Notes under the pieces: model-generated | What the model saw: only the letters and a program-made list of their open reading frames with translations | The model's database searches: none | What the model was told of the DNA's origin: nothing | Translations under genes and position numbers: made by a program | In this document: one piece after another, positions 1 to 6,876 of the stretch | Numbering within the stretch: position 1 is the stretch's first letter | How the letters are laid out: every line of letters begins with the position of its first letter | Origin: Opitutia bacterium UBA7441 | GTDB lineage: Bacteria > Verrucomicrobiota > Verrucomicrobiia > Opitutales > Coraliomargaritaceae | DNA: 7,874 nucleotides | NCBI GenBank assembly: GCA_002480015.1 | Contig: DLQD01000051.1 | Span: forward strand, 1 to 7,874 | Reading direction: 5' to 3'

Positions 1-52
1 CACTTCAAAATTGAATTCGCCAACTAATGTTCGGACTTTTCTTCCTCAAAAC

Positions 53-80
53 TTGACCTGCGCGGAATGCTCGCTAGACT
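53..80 (+). promoter_or_regulatory. Possible promoter of the cupredoxin gene
   Basis: TTGACC (53-58) and TAGACT (75-80) are separated by 16 bp and resemble sigma-70 -35 and -10 boxes. The -10-like box ends 8 nt before the ATG at 89, so a transcript from here would be leaderless or nearly so. That would agree with the absence of a ribosome binding site. This is pattern matching only; only 88 nt of upstream sequence are available. Confidence 0.3.
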
Positions 81-88
81 GGCAGATA

Positions 89-616
89 ATGAAATCAAGC
101 AACTCACTTTTACTCGCGACACTCCTCTTCAGCGCTTGCGGCGACTCTCCGTCCGATCCCCATGCGCACCACGCTACAGCCCCGTCTGCAGTGAACGCCG
201 TGGCATCCTCCAATCCGGTTTTAGTCGTCGATGGAGTTACGCAGGTGGACATGACGGCGAACGATCAGATGAAGTACAATGTAGATGCATTCACCGTGCC
301 GGCTGGAGGAGCAGTCAAGTTGACTCTACGCAATATCGGTAAAATGCCCAAGGCCTCCATGGGGCATAATGTCGTTTTCCTCTCTGCGGATGCGGATCCT
401 AATGCCTTCGCTGCGGCCGCCGCCGCGGCTCGGGATAGTGACTACATCCCCGCTAGTTTGCAGACGCAAATCCTCGCCTCGAGTAAATTGCTCGGTCCTG
501 GCGAGATGGATAGCATCAACTTTACTGCGCCGTCAGAGCCCGGCAATTACACCTTCCTCTGCTCTTTCCCCGCACACATGTTTGCTGGCATGCGCGGGAT
601 AATGACAGTGGAGTAG
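89..616 (+). CDS. Azurin/auracyanin-like blue copper lipoprotein
   Basis: A 175-residue secreted type 1 copper protein, probably a one-electron carrier in the periplasm. Residues 1-17 form a lipoprotein signal peptide ending in LLFSAC; Cys17 is the predicted lipidation site. A His/Ser/Pro/Ala-rich linker (about 18-45) precedes the cupredoxin fold. Copper ligands are visible: His93 in MGHN, then Cys158, His163 and Met168 in the C-terminal CSFPAHMFAGM block. The C-x4-H-x4-M spacing is that of auracyanins; azurin has C-x4-H-x3-M. An Ala-rich insert lies at 105-114. I start at ATG 89, because a longer frame opening at TTG 11 would bury the signal peptide behind 26 non-conserved residues. The gene converges on the haem A synthesis genes, suggesting it donates electrons to an aa3-type oxidase; that role is inferred. 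Confidence 0.85.
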   Translation: MKSSNSLLLATLLFSACGDSPSDPHAHHATAPSAVNAVASSNPVLVVDGVTQVDMTANDQMKYNVDAFTVPAGGAVKLTLRNIGKMPKASMGHNVVFLSADADPNAFAAAAAAARDSDYIPASLQTQILASSKLLGPGEMDSINFTAPSEPGNYTFLCSFPAHMFAGMRGIMTVE

Positions 617-690
617 GGCGTTTTGCCCCTAGGTCCTGCTCCTGGGTTTTGCCCCTGGGTAGGGCGTTTTGCCCCCCATCGCCCCCCATC
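616..690. repeat. GC-rich short repeats at the convergent junction
   Basis: Three copies of a GGG(CG)TTTTGCCCC unit lie at 616-630, 644-656 (lacking the CG) and 662-676. They are followed by two exact tandem copies of GCCCCCCATC (671-680 and 681-690). The complete units can fold as GGGC-loop-GCCC hairpins on either strand. The array fills the whole gap between the cupredoxin stop codon and the stop codon of the DUF420 gene. It may therefore serve as a bidirectional transcription end, although no clear U-tract follows. Confidence 0.6.
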
Positions 691-697
691 GCTTCCT

Positions 698-1123
698 TTA
701 CCACCAAAGGTAGAGGAAGCAGTAGATTAAGACCCCGGTCACTGAGACGTAATACCAGATGGGAAATGTCCACCGTGCCCAAGCCTTATGGCGCTCGCGC
801 TGACCTCGGATGGCCCAGCTCAGCGTGGTTAAGACCAGCGGGACGATAAGTATGGCCAGTAGAATGTGCGTGGCCAGCATGGAGTAATAAAAGCTCCGCC
901 AGAAACCTTCGCCCTCAAAGGGTGTGTGCACACCTTGCACGAGCCATTTGTGCAGGACATAGAAAAACAAAAAGAAAGCCGAGACGATAAAAGCCGAGAC
1001 CATGCAGCTGCGGTGTGCTTTTTCCTTCCCTGATTTGATGCAGATAAAGCCTGCCGTCAAAAGAATCGTTGCGGTGCCGTTCAAGCAGGCGTTGAGGGTG
1101 GGCAATGATTCGGTAAAAGACAT
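698..1123 (-). CDS. DUF420 membrane protein, haem-copper oxidase assembly
   Basis: A 141-residue integral membrane protein of the DUF420 family (B. subtilis YozB, also called CtaM, belongs here and is needed for an active caa3 oxidase). Four hydrophobic helices are visible at about 8-29, 40-61, 79-104 and 118-140. A histidine lies near each helix end or loop (His37, His58, His86, His112), the usual arrangement in this family and suggestive of metal or haem contact. The length is normal. It starts 15 nt after the ctaB stop and is probably last in a ctaA-ctaB-DUF420 operon. The ATG at 1123 has no Shine-Dalgarno sequence. The family assignment is firm; the molecular function of DUF420 proteins is not settled. 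Confidence 0.85.
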   Translation of the reverse strand: MSFTESLPTLNACLNGTATILLTAGFICIKSGKEKAHRSCMVSAFIVSAFFLFFYVLHKWLVQGVHTPFEGEGFWRSFYYSMLATHILLAILIVPLVLTTLSWAIRGQRERHKAWARWTFPIWYYVSVTGVLIYCFLYLWW

Positions 1124-1140
1124 AAGCGGTTTAAGCGGTT
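1123..1140. repeat. 9-bp tandem duplication between ctaB and DUF420
   Basis: TAAGCGGTT occurs twice head to tail (1123-1131 and 1132-1140). The first copy begins at the first base of the DUF420 start codon, and the second overlaps the ctaB stop codon. It therefore makes up nearly the entire 15-nt gap between the two genes and sets the spacing between stop and start. Confidence 0.6.
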
Positions 1141-2107
1141 AGATAAGCCAGAGATCCAAGACCAGCGGGATGAGAAGTGCAGGCAGGTAAAAGATCGAGG
1201 CGAAAAACAATTTACGGGCTGCCGTGTCTCGCTGGTTTTCTCTCAGAAAAGCGACCGAAGGGCGCAGTATGTAGAAGCCGCTGAAAATGGCCACAGTGCC
1301 GTAGACCCAGCTAGCGTAGCCTAAAATAGTGGGTAGCAAGGTGCTGACGACCAGCGCGAGACAGAAGACAAAGGCCTGGCGGGCAACTTTACGCCCATTG
1401 GCGTCAGCGCTTGAGAGCATGACAAATCCACCTTTGTCGTAGTCTTTACGGTGTGTCCAGGCGATGGCGAAGAAATGTGGCATCTGCCAGAGAAAGAGAA
1501 TCGCAAACAAAATCCAGCCGAGTGTCGAAATGCGGCCTTCGGCAGCTGCCCATCCGATCAGCGGGGGCAGTGCACCGGGAATCGCGCCGATTAGAGTATT
1601 CCAGGTCGTTAGCTTTTTGAGTGGGGTGTAGAGTAACACGTAGGACGCGATAGTGGCTGCGGTGAGTAATCCTGCCAGCGGGTTGGCACCTGCATAGAGG
1701 AGGTAGCAGCCGATGCTACTCAGGCCCATGCCGTAGATAAGAGCATGCATTGGGGTGACGCGGCCAGCCGGGATTGGGCGGTCTTTCGTTCGCACCATGC
1801 GTGCATCGGCATCGCGTTCCAACCATTGGTTGAGCACGGCCGCGCCGCCTGCTGCCAGAGAGGTGCCGATGAGTAAACTGCTCAAAATGCCTAAGTCGCG
1901 GTTCGGGTCGGCGGCGAGATAACCGATCACCGCAGTAATGACCGAGAGGAAACTGAGTCGTGGCTTCGTTAACTCGTAGTAGTCGCTTAAGCGTGCACGC
2001 ACGGATAGCTCCGCGCCGGACGTCCGGCTCGCGTAGTCGTTGGTATCTGTCTTTGGTAGGCTCAAGGTGGTCGTCGCTCTAACTGCTCGGCGACACTTGC
2101 GTCGCAC
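1139..2107 (-). CDS. ctaB: Protohaem IX farnesyltransferase (haem O synthase)
   Basis: A UbiA-superfamily membrane prenyltransferase that attaches a farnesyl group to haem B to give haem O, the substrate of CtaA. With the GTG start it has 322 residues. YYELTKPR (43-50) opens the conserved core. The first Asp-rich motif N-x3-E-R-D-x-D-x2-M-x-R-T spans 93-107, with RPIPAGR after it. YTPLKKLT (160-167) and GAIPGALPP (174-182) follow. The second polar motif, around HFFAIAWTHRKDYDKGG, spans 211-227. Hydrophobic helices fill the rest, as expected for CtaB/CyoE. The GTG start overlaps the end of ctaA by 29 nt, which indicates co-transcription. A TTG at 2065, just after the ctaA stop, would give 308 residues and is a real alternative, since the first 14 residues are not conserved in the family. 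Confidence 0.94.
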   Translation of the reverse strand: MRRKCRRAVRATTTLSLPKTDTNDYASRTSGAELSVRARLSDYYELTKPRLSFLSVITAVIGYLAADPNRDLGILSSLLIGTSLAAGGAAVLNQWLERDADARMVRTKDRPIPAGRVTPMHALIYGMGLSSIGCYLLYAGANPLAGLLTAATIASYVLLYTPLKKLTTWNTLIGAIPGALPPLIGWAAAEGRISTLGWILFAILFLWQMPHFFAIAWTHRKDYDKGGFVMLSSADANGRKVARQAFVFCLALVVSTLLPTILGYASWVYGTVAIFSGFYILRPSVAFLRENQRDTAARKLFFASIFYLPALLIPLVLDLWLI

Positions 2108-3071
2108 GGTCAGGATGGTGAGCTAGAAAAGTTAGGCCCCACGTGCTGGCAAGTAGAAAAGCGCCGATCAAGTGGTGTGTTGTGGCCACATAGGGATTTT
2201 TCACTGTCCAGATGGTCAGGGCACCCAGGTAAATTTGCAGTCCGAGTGCGAGCGCCACCAACAATGCCCCATAGCCGAGTGCCCGTTTTGCAACAGCCGA
2301 GCCCCAGACCTTCCCCAGAAAAAAAAGCAGCACTGCAGTCACCACAAGCGCACCGACCCGGTGCGCGAAGTGGATGCCGACGTCGAAGTTCCAATAAGCT
2401 GGCAGTAGGCTCCCCTCTGAGGCGAGCGGAAATTGGGCGATGGCCAGCCCGGCATCAGCGTGTCGCATGATCGCACCGATGAGGATTTGGACAAAGATCG
2501 TCGCCGTGGCCATGATGCCCCAGCACTTCACACTTGCGGGTAGGGCGCTATCCAGCCCTCCGCTGCCCTCGACCCAACGTCGTGTATTGGCCAGCGTCAG
2601 TGCCACGAGTAAACCGAGCACGACCATGGCGCCACAGGCATGAATCACGGCAAAGCTCTGCGCAAGGAGATTGCTCTCACTCATTATATTGAGCTGGTCG
2701 AAGCGCACGCGTGCCCCACCCAGCACGCCCTGGAGAATAACGATAAGCACGAGGACGCGAGCGAGCGTGCGGACCCAAGCGCGGGATTCGCGCAGGTAAG
2801 TCCAGAGGAAGAGCCCAATCGAGAGTAGTCCGATCTTCATGCCGAGCAGGCGATGGCTGTGCTCGGCCATTTTATCCGACTCCGTCAACCAGCCCTCAGG
2901 ATTGACGGATCCGTTGGAGAGTGGCCAATCGAGGAAAGCCATACCTGCCTTGATGCTGGTGGTAAAGCCGCCGGCAAAGAGCAATGCAGTGATCCAGCAG
3001 AGCGCAAAGACACAAAAGAAAAAGAGAAGAGGCTTGTAGCCGTCGGAGCGTTGTTGAGTGAGCAAGGACAT
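2079..3071 (-). CDS. ctaA: Haem A synthase (COX15/CtaA family)
   Basis: Oxidises the C8 methyl group of haem O to a formyl group, giving haem A for aa3-type oxidases. The 330-residue protein has eight hydrophobic segments in two similar four-helix halves. Family blocks are present: GGFTTSIKAGMAFLDWP (34-50), EHSHR (70-74) and LQGVLGG (113-119). His144 sits in the next helix. The second half repeats the pattern with QILIGAIMRHADAGL (195-209), IHFAHR (233-238), LQIYLGALT (278-286) and THH (298-300). These histidines are the expected haem ligands. The external loops contain no cysteine, unlike the B. subtilis enzyme with its loop cysteine pairs. I chose ATG 3071; an upstream in-frame ATG at 3146 adds 25 residues running almost to the tRNA and unlike the family. 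Confidence 0.93.
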   Translation of the reverse strand: MSLLTQQRSDGYKPLLFFFCVFALCWITALLFAGGFTTSIKAGMAFLDWPLSNGSVNPEGWLTESDKMAEHSHRLLGMKIGLLSIGLFLWTYLRESRAWVRTLARVLVLIVILQGVLGGARVRFDQLNIMSESNLLAQSFAVIHACGAMVVLGLLVALTLANTRRWVEGSGGLDSALPASVKCWGIMATATIFVQILIGAIMRHADAGLAIAQFPLASEGSLLPAYWNFDVGIHFAHRVGALVVTAVLLFFLGKVWGSAVAKRALGYGALLVALALGLQIYLGALTIWTVKNPYVATTHHLIGAFLLASTWGLTFLAHHPDRATQVSPSS

Positions 3072-3155
3072 GAATCTAGGCACAATGTGCGGTGTCCGAC
3101 TTTTTTCAAGTGTCGTTGCTGGAGAAGCGGGCATTACTGTTGCCACACTTTAAGA

Positions 3156-3241
<86 letters not shown>

Positions 3242-3327
3242 CTGTCAAAGTATGGGAAGAAACCAGCTTATTGGACGAATGCAAGAATTCGTTTCTGCAG
3301 ATTTCTATTTTCATGTTCGCTGCCCCG

Positions 3328-4431
3328 TCATCCTGCCTGCCTTTGTTCGGTCAGGGACGAGTCAGAGGCCGTGCTACTTTTGAATGATGACTCCGTGCTG
3401 AATCGGAAGATGGTGGTGGATTTAAAAGTCTCGCCGGGTTTGAGGATCGCTCCGCCCATCTTGGGATAATTAATCGAGTCCGGGTAGTCCTGGGTTTCCA
3501 GACAGAAGCCGGCGAGTGGCTCGTAGCTGACACCGCCCTTACCGGGTTCTGGGCCGTCCGCGCCGATGGAGAGGCCGGCGTAGAATTGAACGCCGGGTTC
3601 GGTGGTCAACACTTCCATGATACGGCCACTGGACGGCTCGGTCACTTTAGCGGCCGATTTTGGGTGCGTGGTGCGTCCACCGTGGAGGAAAAAATGGATG
3701 TCAGCATTGCCGACTTCTAGCTTTTTGCGGTCGCCGAGCCGAACGGGGTGTTGATAGTCGTTGTAGCCGGGCACGACGGGGTCGCGGCAGCCGATGAGGG
3801 TCGAATCCGCGTCCACCGAGGCTACGCTGTCGCCGAAGATTTGCACGCTGTGTTCGAGGACATCGCCGTGGCCGCTGAGGTTGAAATAGCTGTGGTTAGT
3901 GAGGTTGAGCGGGGTCGTGTGGTCGGTCGTGGCTTCGTAGTGGATTTGTAAGCTGTCGTCGTCCAGCAGGGCGTAGGTCACGGTGCATATCACTGTCCCT
4001 GGGAAGCCATTGTGTCCGTCTGGATCAGTTAAGCGCAGTTTCAGCTTCTCCACCTTGAAGTCCTCGACCACACTCGCTTCCCAGAGCATTACGTGGAAGC
4101 CTTCGGGGCCGCTGTGCAGGTTGTTTCCGTTGTGGTTGGCTTCGAGTGTGTGGATATGCTTGTCGATTTCGAAGCGGGCTTTGCTGATCCGCCCAGCCAC
4201 GCGACCGCAGGTGGAGCCGAAGCAGGGGTGCCCGGCCAGGTAGCCTTCGAATGCGTCTTTGCCGAGCACGATGTCGCCCAATTCGCCCTTCTGATTGGGC
4301 ACGAACAGTGAGACGAGAGTGGCCCCGTAGTTCGTGACCTCGGCGCGCAGACCGTTGGCATTGGTGAGAGTGAAGAGCGTGGCTTTTTCCCCGTTGGGAA
4401 GCTGGCCGTAAGGTTTTGATGTGATTGGCAT
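3328..4431 (-). CDS. galM: Galactose mutarotase (aldose 1-epimerase)
   Basis: A cytoplasmic enzyme that interconverts alpha and beta anomers of galactose and other aldoses. The 367-residue length is normal and no signal peptide is visible. The family blocks occur in order: TNYGATLVSL (33-42), FGSTCGRVAGRI (71-82), NNLHSGPEGFH (103-113), PLNLTNHSYFNLSGH (174-188) and GFCLETQDYPDS (308-319). Expected catalytic residues are His106, His180 and Glu312, with Asp244 as the likely sugar-binding acid. The last 20 residues are Ser/Thr/Lys-rich and not conserved. ATG 4431 is preferred; an in-frame GTG two codons upstream (4437) is equally open. The gene follows usp by 28 nt on the same strand, so the two may be co-transcribed, although a metabolic link to sulP/usp is not obvious. 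Confidence 0.93.
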   Translation of the reverse strand: MPITSKPYGQLPNGEKATLFTLTNANGLRAEVTNYGATLVSLFVPNQKGELGDIVLGKDAFEGYLAGHPCFGSTCGRVAGRISKARFEIDKHIHTLEANHNGNNLHSGPEGFHVMLWEASVVEDFKVEKLKLRLTDPDGHNGFPGTVICTVTYALLDDDSLQIHYEATTDHTTPLNLTNHSYFNLSGHGDVLEHSVQIFGDSVASVDADSTLIGCRDPVVPGYNDYQHPVRLGDRKKLEVGNADIHFFLHGGRTTHPKSAAKVTEPSSGRIMEVLTTEPGVQFYAGLSIGADGPEPGKGGVSYEPLAGFCLETQDYPDSINYPKMGGAILKPGETFKSTTIFRFSTESSFKSSTASDSSLTEQRQAG

Positions 4432-4459
4432 GGACACTAAGGTCGAGAGCCGCGAGCGA

Positions 4460-5314
4460 CTAATGGAAGAGCAAAACAGGGATCTTAACGGTGCGGATCA
4501 TTGCGGTCGTCGTGCTGCCAAGGATCATCTGACGAATGGCGGAGTGCCCGTAGGCCCCCATGACCAGCAAGTTGATGTGGTCTTGGGCCACGATATCACC
4601 GATCACTTTATCCGGTTCACCGCTGCGTTGCTCGATGCAGGCCTCGTAGCCGGCATTTGTCAGCGTGGCTTCTGCCTCAGCGAGGGCGGCTTCGATCTTG
4701 GCCTTGCCGGAGCCTACGTAGAGCAGGCAGCAGTGCATGCCACGAAGCAGAGGCTCACGGGCGACGTAGTCGACGGCCTTCTTCGCGCTGGTGCCACCAT
4801 CGAAGGCGAGCACGAAGTTTTTCATTGGTTTGAAAGAGCGCGAGGCCACGAGCACAGGGTGCTGACAACTACGCACGACGCGTTCCAAGTTGCTGCCGAG
4901 GTGGCCTTTTTCAAAGTCTGCGTTGTTCCCACGCTTGCCGATCACGACGAGGTCGGCGTTGCGCTCGTAACTGGTGATCTCGTCGCTGAGCTTGCCGTGC
5001 CATTGGTCAGCGACCACCTGTTCCACGCCGGCTTCTTTGAGGTGTAGGCTGGCGTCTTCGAGGATAGCTTGCCCACGCTTTTGAGCGATCCTCGCACGAG
5101 TGGCTTCAAGCTCGACGAGCTCATTGAGTAAAGCGGAGCGCGCGCCGACGCCCATGCTGCCGCTGTAGTTGGCCTTGGCCGGTTCCTTATGGTGCGGGTT
5201 GAGCATGTGGATTACATGGATCGAAGCCCCGCCCATCTGGCGGGAGGCCCAAGCAGCGTGATCGTAAACGCTGGTAGAATAGACGGAGCCGTCGGTGCAA
5301 GCGAGTATGTTCAT
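4460..5314 (-). CDS. Tandem-domain universal stress protein
   Basis: A 284-residue soluble protein with two Usp domains, each an adenine-nucleotide-binding alpha/beta fold. Domain 1 spans about 1-157: it starts MNILACTDGS (Asp8 is the usual nucleotide-contacting acid) and carries GKRG (126-129) plus GS (140-141). Domain 2 spans about 165-284: Asp172 lies in FDGG, and a textbook G-2x-G-9x-G-S motif sits at 253-267 (GAYG...GS). Both halves retain the ATP-binding signature, so it is probably of the ATP-binding UspFG type rather than the non-binding UspA type. It starts 38 nt after the sulP stop, behind a heptanucleotide repeat. Usp proteins are often encoded beside or fused to SulP transporters, suggesting it senses or modulates that transporter; this is inference. 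Confidence 0.93.
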   Translation of the reverse strand: MNILACTDGSVYSTSVYDHAAWASRQMGGASIHVIHMLNPHHKEPAKANYSGSMGVGARSALLNELVELEATRARIAQKRGQAILEDASLHLKEAGVEQVVADQWHGKLSDEITSYERNADLVVIGKRGNNADFEKGHLGSNLERVVRSCQHPVLVASRSFKPMKNFVLAFDGGTSAKKAVDYVAREPLLRGMHCCLLYVGSGKAKIEAALAEAEATLTNAGYEACIEQRSGEPDKVIGDIVAQDHINLLVMGAYGHSAIRQMILGSTTTAMIRTVKIPVLLFH

Positions 5315-5323
5315 GGTTTTGAT

Positions 5324-5350
5324 GGGATACGGGATATGGGATGCGGGATC
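5324..5350. repeat. Heptanucleotide tandem repeat in the sulP-usp gap
   Basis: GGGATAC, GGGATAT, GGGATGC and a partial GGGATC run head to tail, giving almost four units of GGGATNY. They fill 27 of the 38 nt between the sulP stop and the usp ATG. On the coding strand this reads as repeated ATCCC where a ribosome binding site would normally lie. Gain or loss of one unit would change spacing by 7 nt and would not alter either reading frame. Confidence 0.85.
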
Positions 5351-5352
5351 GT

Positions 5353-6834
5353 TTAGTGACCGCCGAGCTCGGCGTCGGGCTTGTCGAATTTGGCCACTTC
5401 GAGGACGAGGGTCTGGCTGGCTTTGTTCATGCCACAGAGTTCTACTTCAGTGCCTTCGCGGCGGAATTTCAACACTACACGGTCAAGCGCGTTGATCGAG
5501 GACAAATCCCAGAAGTGGGCAAGTGAGACGTCGATGGTGACTTTTTCCAAGACCTCGCGGAAATCGAAAGCTTCGGCGAAGGTGCTGGCCGAGACGAAGA
5601 AGAGCTGGCCGCGCACCCTGTAGCTACGTTCTTTTTTGCCCACCTCGTAGGTAGACGTGATGTCCAACTGGCCGGATACTTTGTAGGCGAAGAAGAGCGC
5701 GCTGAGCAGCACACCGGCGCCGACGCCGTAGGCCAGATTATGGCTGAGAACCGTGGTCAAAACCGTGACCAGCATGACGATACTAGAGGTACGGTGGTGG
5801 ACGCGCAGGTTTTTAATTGAAGACCAACTGAAGGTGCCGATCGACACCATGATCATGACGGCAACGAGTGCTGCCATCGGGATCCGGCTGACGAGGTCGC
5901 CCATCAATACGATGAGGATGAGTAGAATGATGCCCGCTGCAAAGGTCGAGAGGCGTCCGCGGCCCCCGGACTGCACGTTGATCACGGATTGTCCGATCAT
6001 CGCGCAGCCTGCCATGCCGCCGAAGAAGCCGGCTACGATGTTGGCCACGCCCTGCCCCGCGCACTCGCGGTTCTTGTTGCTGGTGGTATCCGTGAAATCG
6101 TCGACGATCGTCGCCGTCATCAGAGACTCCAGCAGGCCGACGATGGCCAGGGAGATCGCGTAGGGGAAAATGATGCGTAAAGTCTCCAGATCGAGCGGCA
6201 CATCCGGCAGGAGAAAGATCGGAAGGGTCGAGGGCAGTTCGCCCATGTCACCGACGGTGCGCAGGGTGGCTTCCCAGCCCATGGCCATTGAAAACGCGGT
6301 CAGCACGATAATGCAAACCAGAGGCGAGGGCACTGCAGTGGTGATTCTAGGGAGGCCGTAGATGATGCCAAGCCCGGCCGCGACCATCGCATACATCAGC
6401 CAGCCCTGCTCATGAAACTGGGGCAATTGCGCCATGAAGATGATGATAGCCAGCGCATTGACAAAGCCCGTCACTACGGAGCGCGAGACGAAGCGCATGA
6501 GGTTGCCTAGCTTGAGGGCACCGGCGATGATTTGTAAAATACCCGTTAGAATCGTCGCCGGGAGGAGGTATTCCAAGCCATGATCGCGAACTAAAGAGAC
6601 CAGCAGCACCGCCATCGCACCCGTGGCGGCCGAGATCATGCCCGGGCGTCCGCCGATGAAGGCAATCACGACGGCGATACAAAACGAAGCATAGAGGCCT
6701 ACCTTGGGATCCACCCCCGCAATGATAGAGAAAGCGATCGCCTCAGGGATGAGTGCGAGGGCCACCACCGTGCCCGCGATCACATCACGTCGCGGGTTGG
6801 AGAACCACTCTTGAAAATACTTAGTCTGCGTCAT
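5353..6834 (-). CDS. SulP/SLC26 family anion transporter with STAS domain
   Basis: A 493-residue inner-membrane transporter of the SulP family, whose members carry sulfate, bicarbonate or other anions, often with H+ or Na+. The signature region ALALIPEAIAFSIIAGVDP lies at 25-43, about 15 residues from the start as usual, which supports ATG 6834. VGLLESLMTA (232-241) holds the conserved helix-8 glutamate (Glu236). NKNRECAGQGVANIVAGFFGG (253-273) and INVQSGGRGRLS (285-296) are further hallmarks. Membrane segments run to about 385; a cytoplasmic STAS domain follows at about 405-485 (IDVSLAHFWDLSSINALD core at 434-451). The substrate cannot be read from sequence; resemblance to BicA-like members makes bicarbonate as likely as sulfate. 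It heads a probable sulP-usp(-galM) operon. A strong hairpin lies 17 nt upstream of the ATG. Confidence 0.93.
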   Translation of the reverse strand: MTQTKYFQEWFSNPRRDVIAGTVVALALIPEAIAFSIIAGVDPKVGLYASFCIAVVIAFIGGRPGMISAATGAMAVLLVSLVRDHGLEYLLPATILTGILQIIAGALKLGNLMRFVSRSVVTGFVNALAIIIFMAQLPQFHEQGWLMYAMVAAGLGIIYGLPRITTAVPSPLVCIIVLTAFSMAMGWEATLRTVGDMGELPSTLPIFLLPDVPLDLETLRIIFPYAISLAIVGLLESLMTATIVDDFTDTTSNKNRECAGQGVANIVAGFFGGMAGCAMIGQSVINVQSGGRGRLSTFAAGIILLILIVLMGDLVSRIPMAALVAVMIMVSIGTFSWSSIKNLRVHHRTSSIVMLVTVLTTVLSHNLAYGVGAGVLLSALFFAYKVSGQLDITSTYEVGKKERSYRVRGQLFFVSASTFAEAFDFREVLEKVTIDVSLAHFWDLSSINALDRVVLKFRREGTEVELCGMNKASQTLVLEVAKFDKPDAELGGH

Positions 6835-6841
6835 GTGTTGT

Positions 6842-6874
6842 TAAAGAGAAAAGCCAACAGGGGCTCTGTTGGCT
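6842..6874 (-). promoter_or_regulatory. Terminator-like hairpin in the sulP leader
   Basis: A perfect 9-bp inverted repeat, AGCCAACAG (6852-6860) and CTGTTGGCT (6866-6874), encloses a 5-nt loop. On the minus strand it is followed at once by TTTCTCTTT, giving the look of an intrinsic terminator, and the sulP ATG comes 17 nt after the stem. Since no promoter fits in that gap, a transcript covering sulP must pass through the hairpin. It is therefore either an attenuator or a structured leader controlling translation. The hairpin is seen directly; its role is inferred. Confidence 0.6.
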
Positions 6875-6876
6875 CA

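Noticed and set aside
11..88. N-terminal extension of the cupredoxin from TTG 11
   Set aside because: It would place 26 residues with two cysteines before a clear lipoprotein signal peptide; the ATG at 89 fits better.
616..690. CRISPR-like array
   Set aside because: The units are 13-15 bp with gaps of 13 and 5 nt, unlike repeat-spacer sizes of CRISPR, and no cas gene is present.
3080..3090. GCAC-AAT-GTGC palindrome upstream of ctaA as an operator
   Set aside because: The arms are only 4 bp, and no convincing promoter pair accompanies it (TTGAAA at 3104-3109 has no good -10 partner); chance is likely.
3275..3292. ACGAAT/ATTCGT hairpin between galM and the tRNA as a terminator
   Set aside because: The 6-bp stem is AT-rich and lacks a U-tract on the minus strand, so it is too weak to call.
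4421..5047. Long plus-strand open frame (208 codons)
   Set aside because: It lies antisense to the usp gene, whose two nucleotide-binding motifs and full domain structure are intact. The antisense translation resembles no family and follows from the GC-rich codon use of usp.
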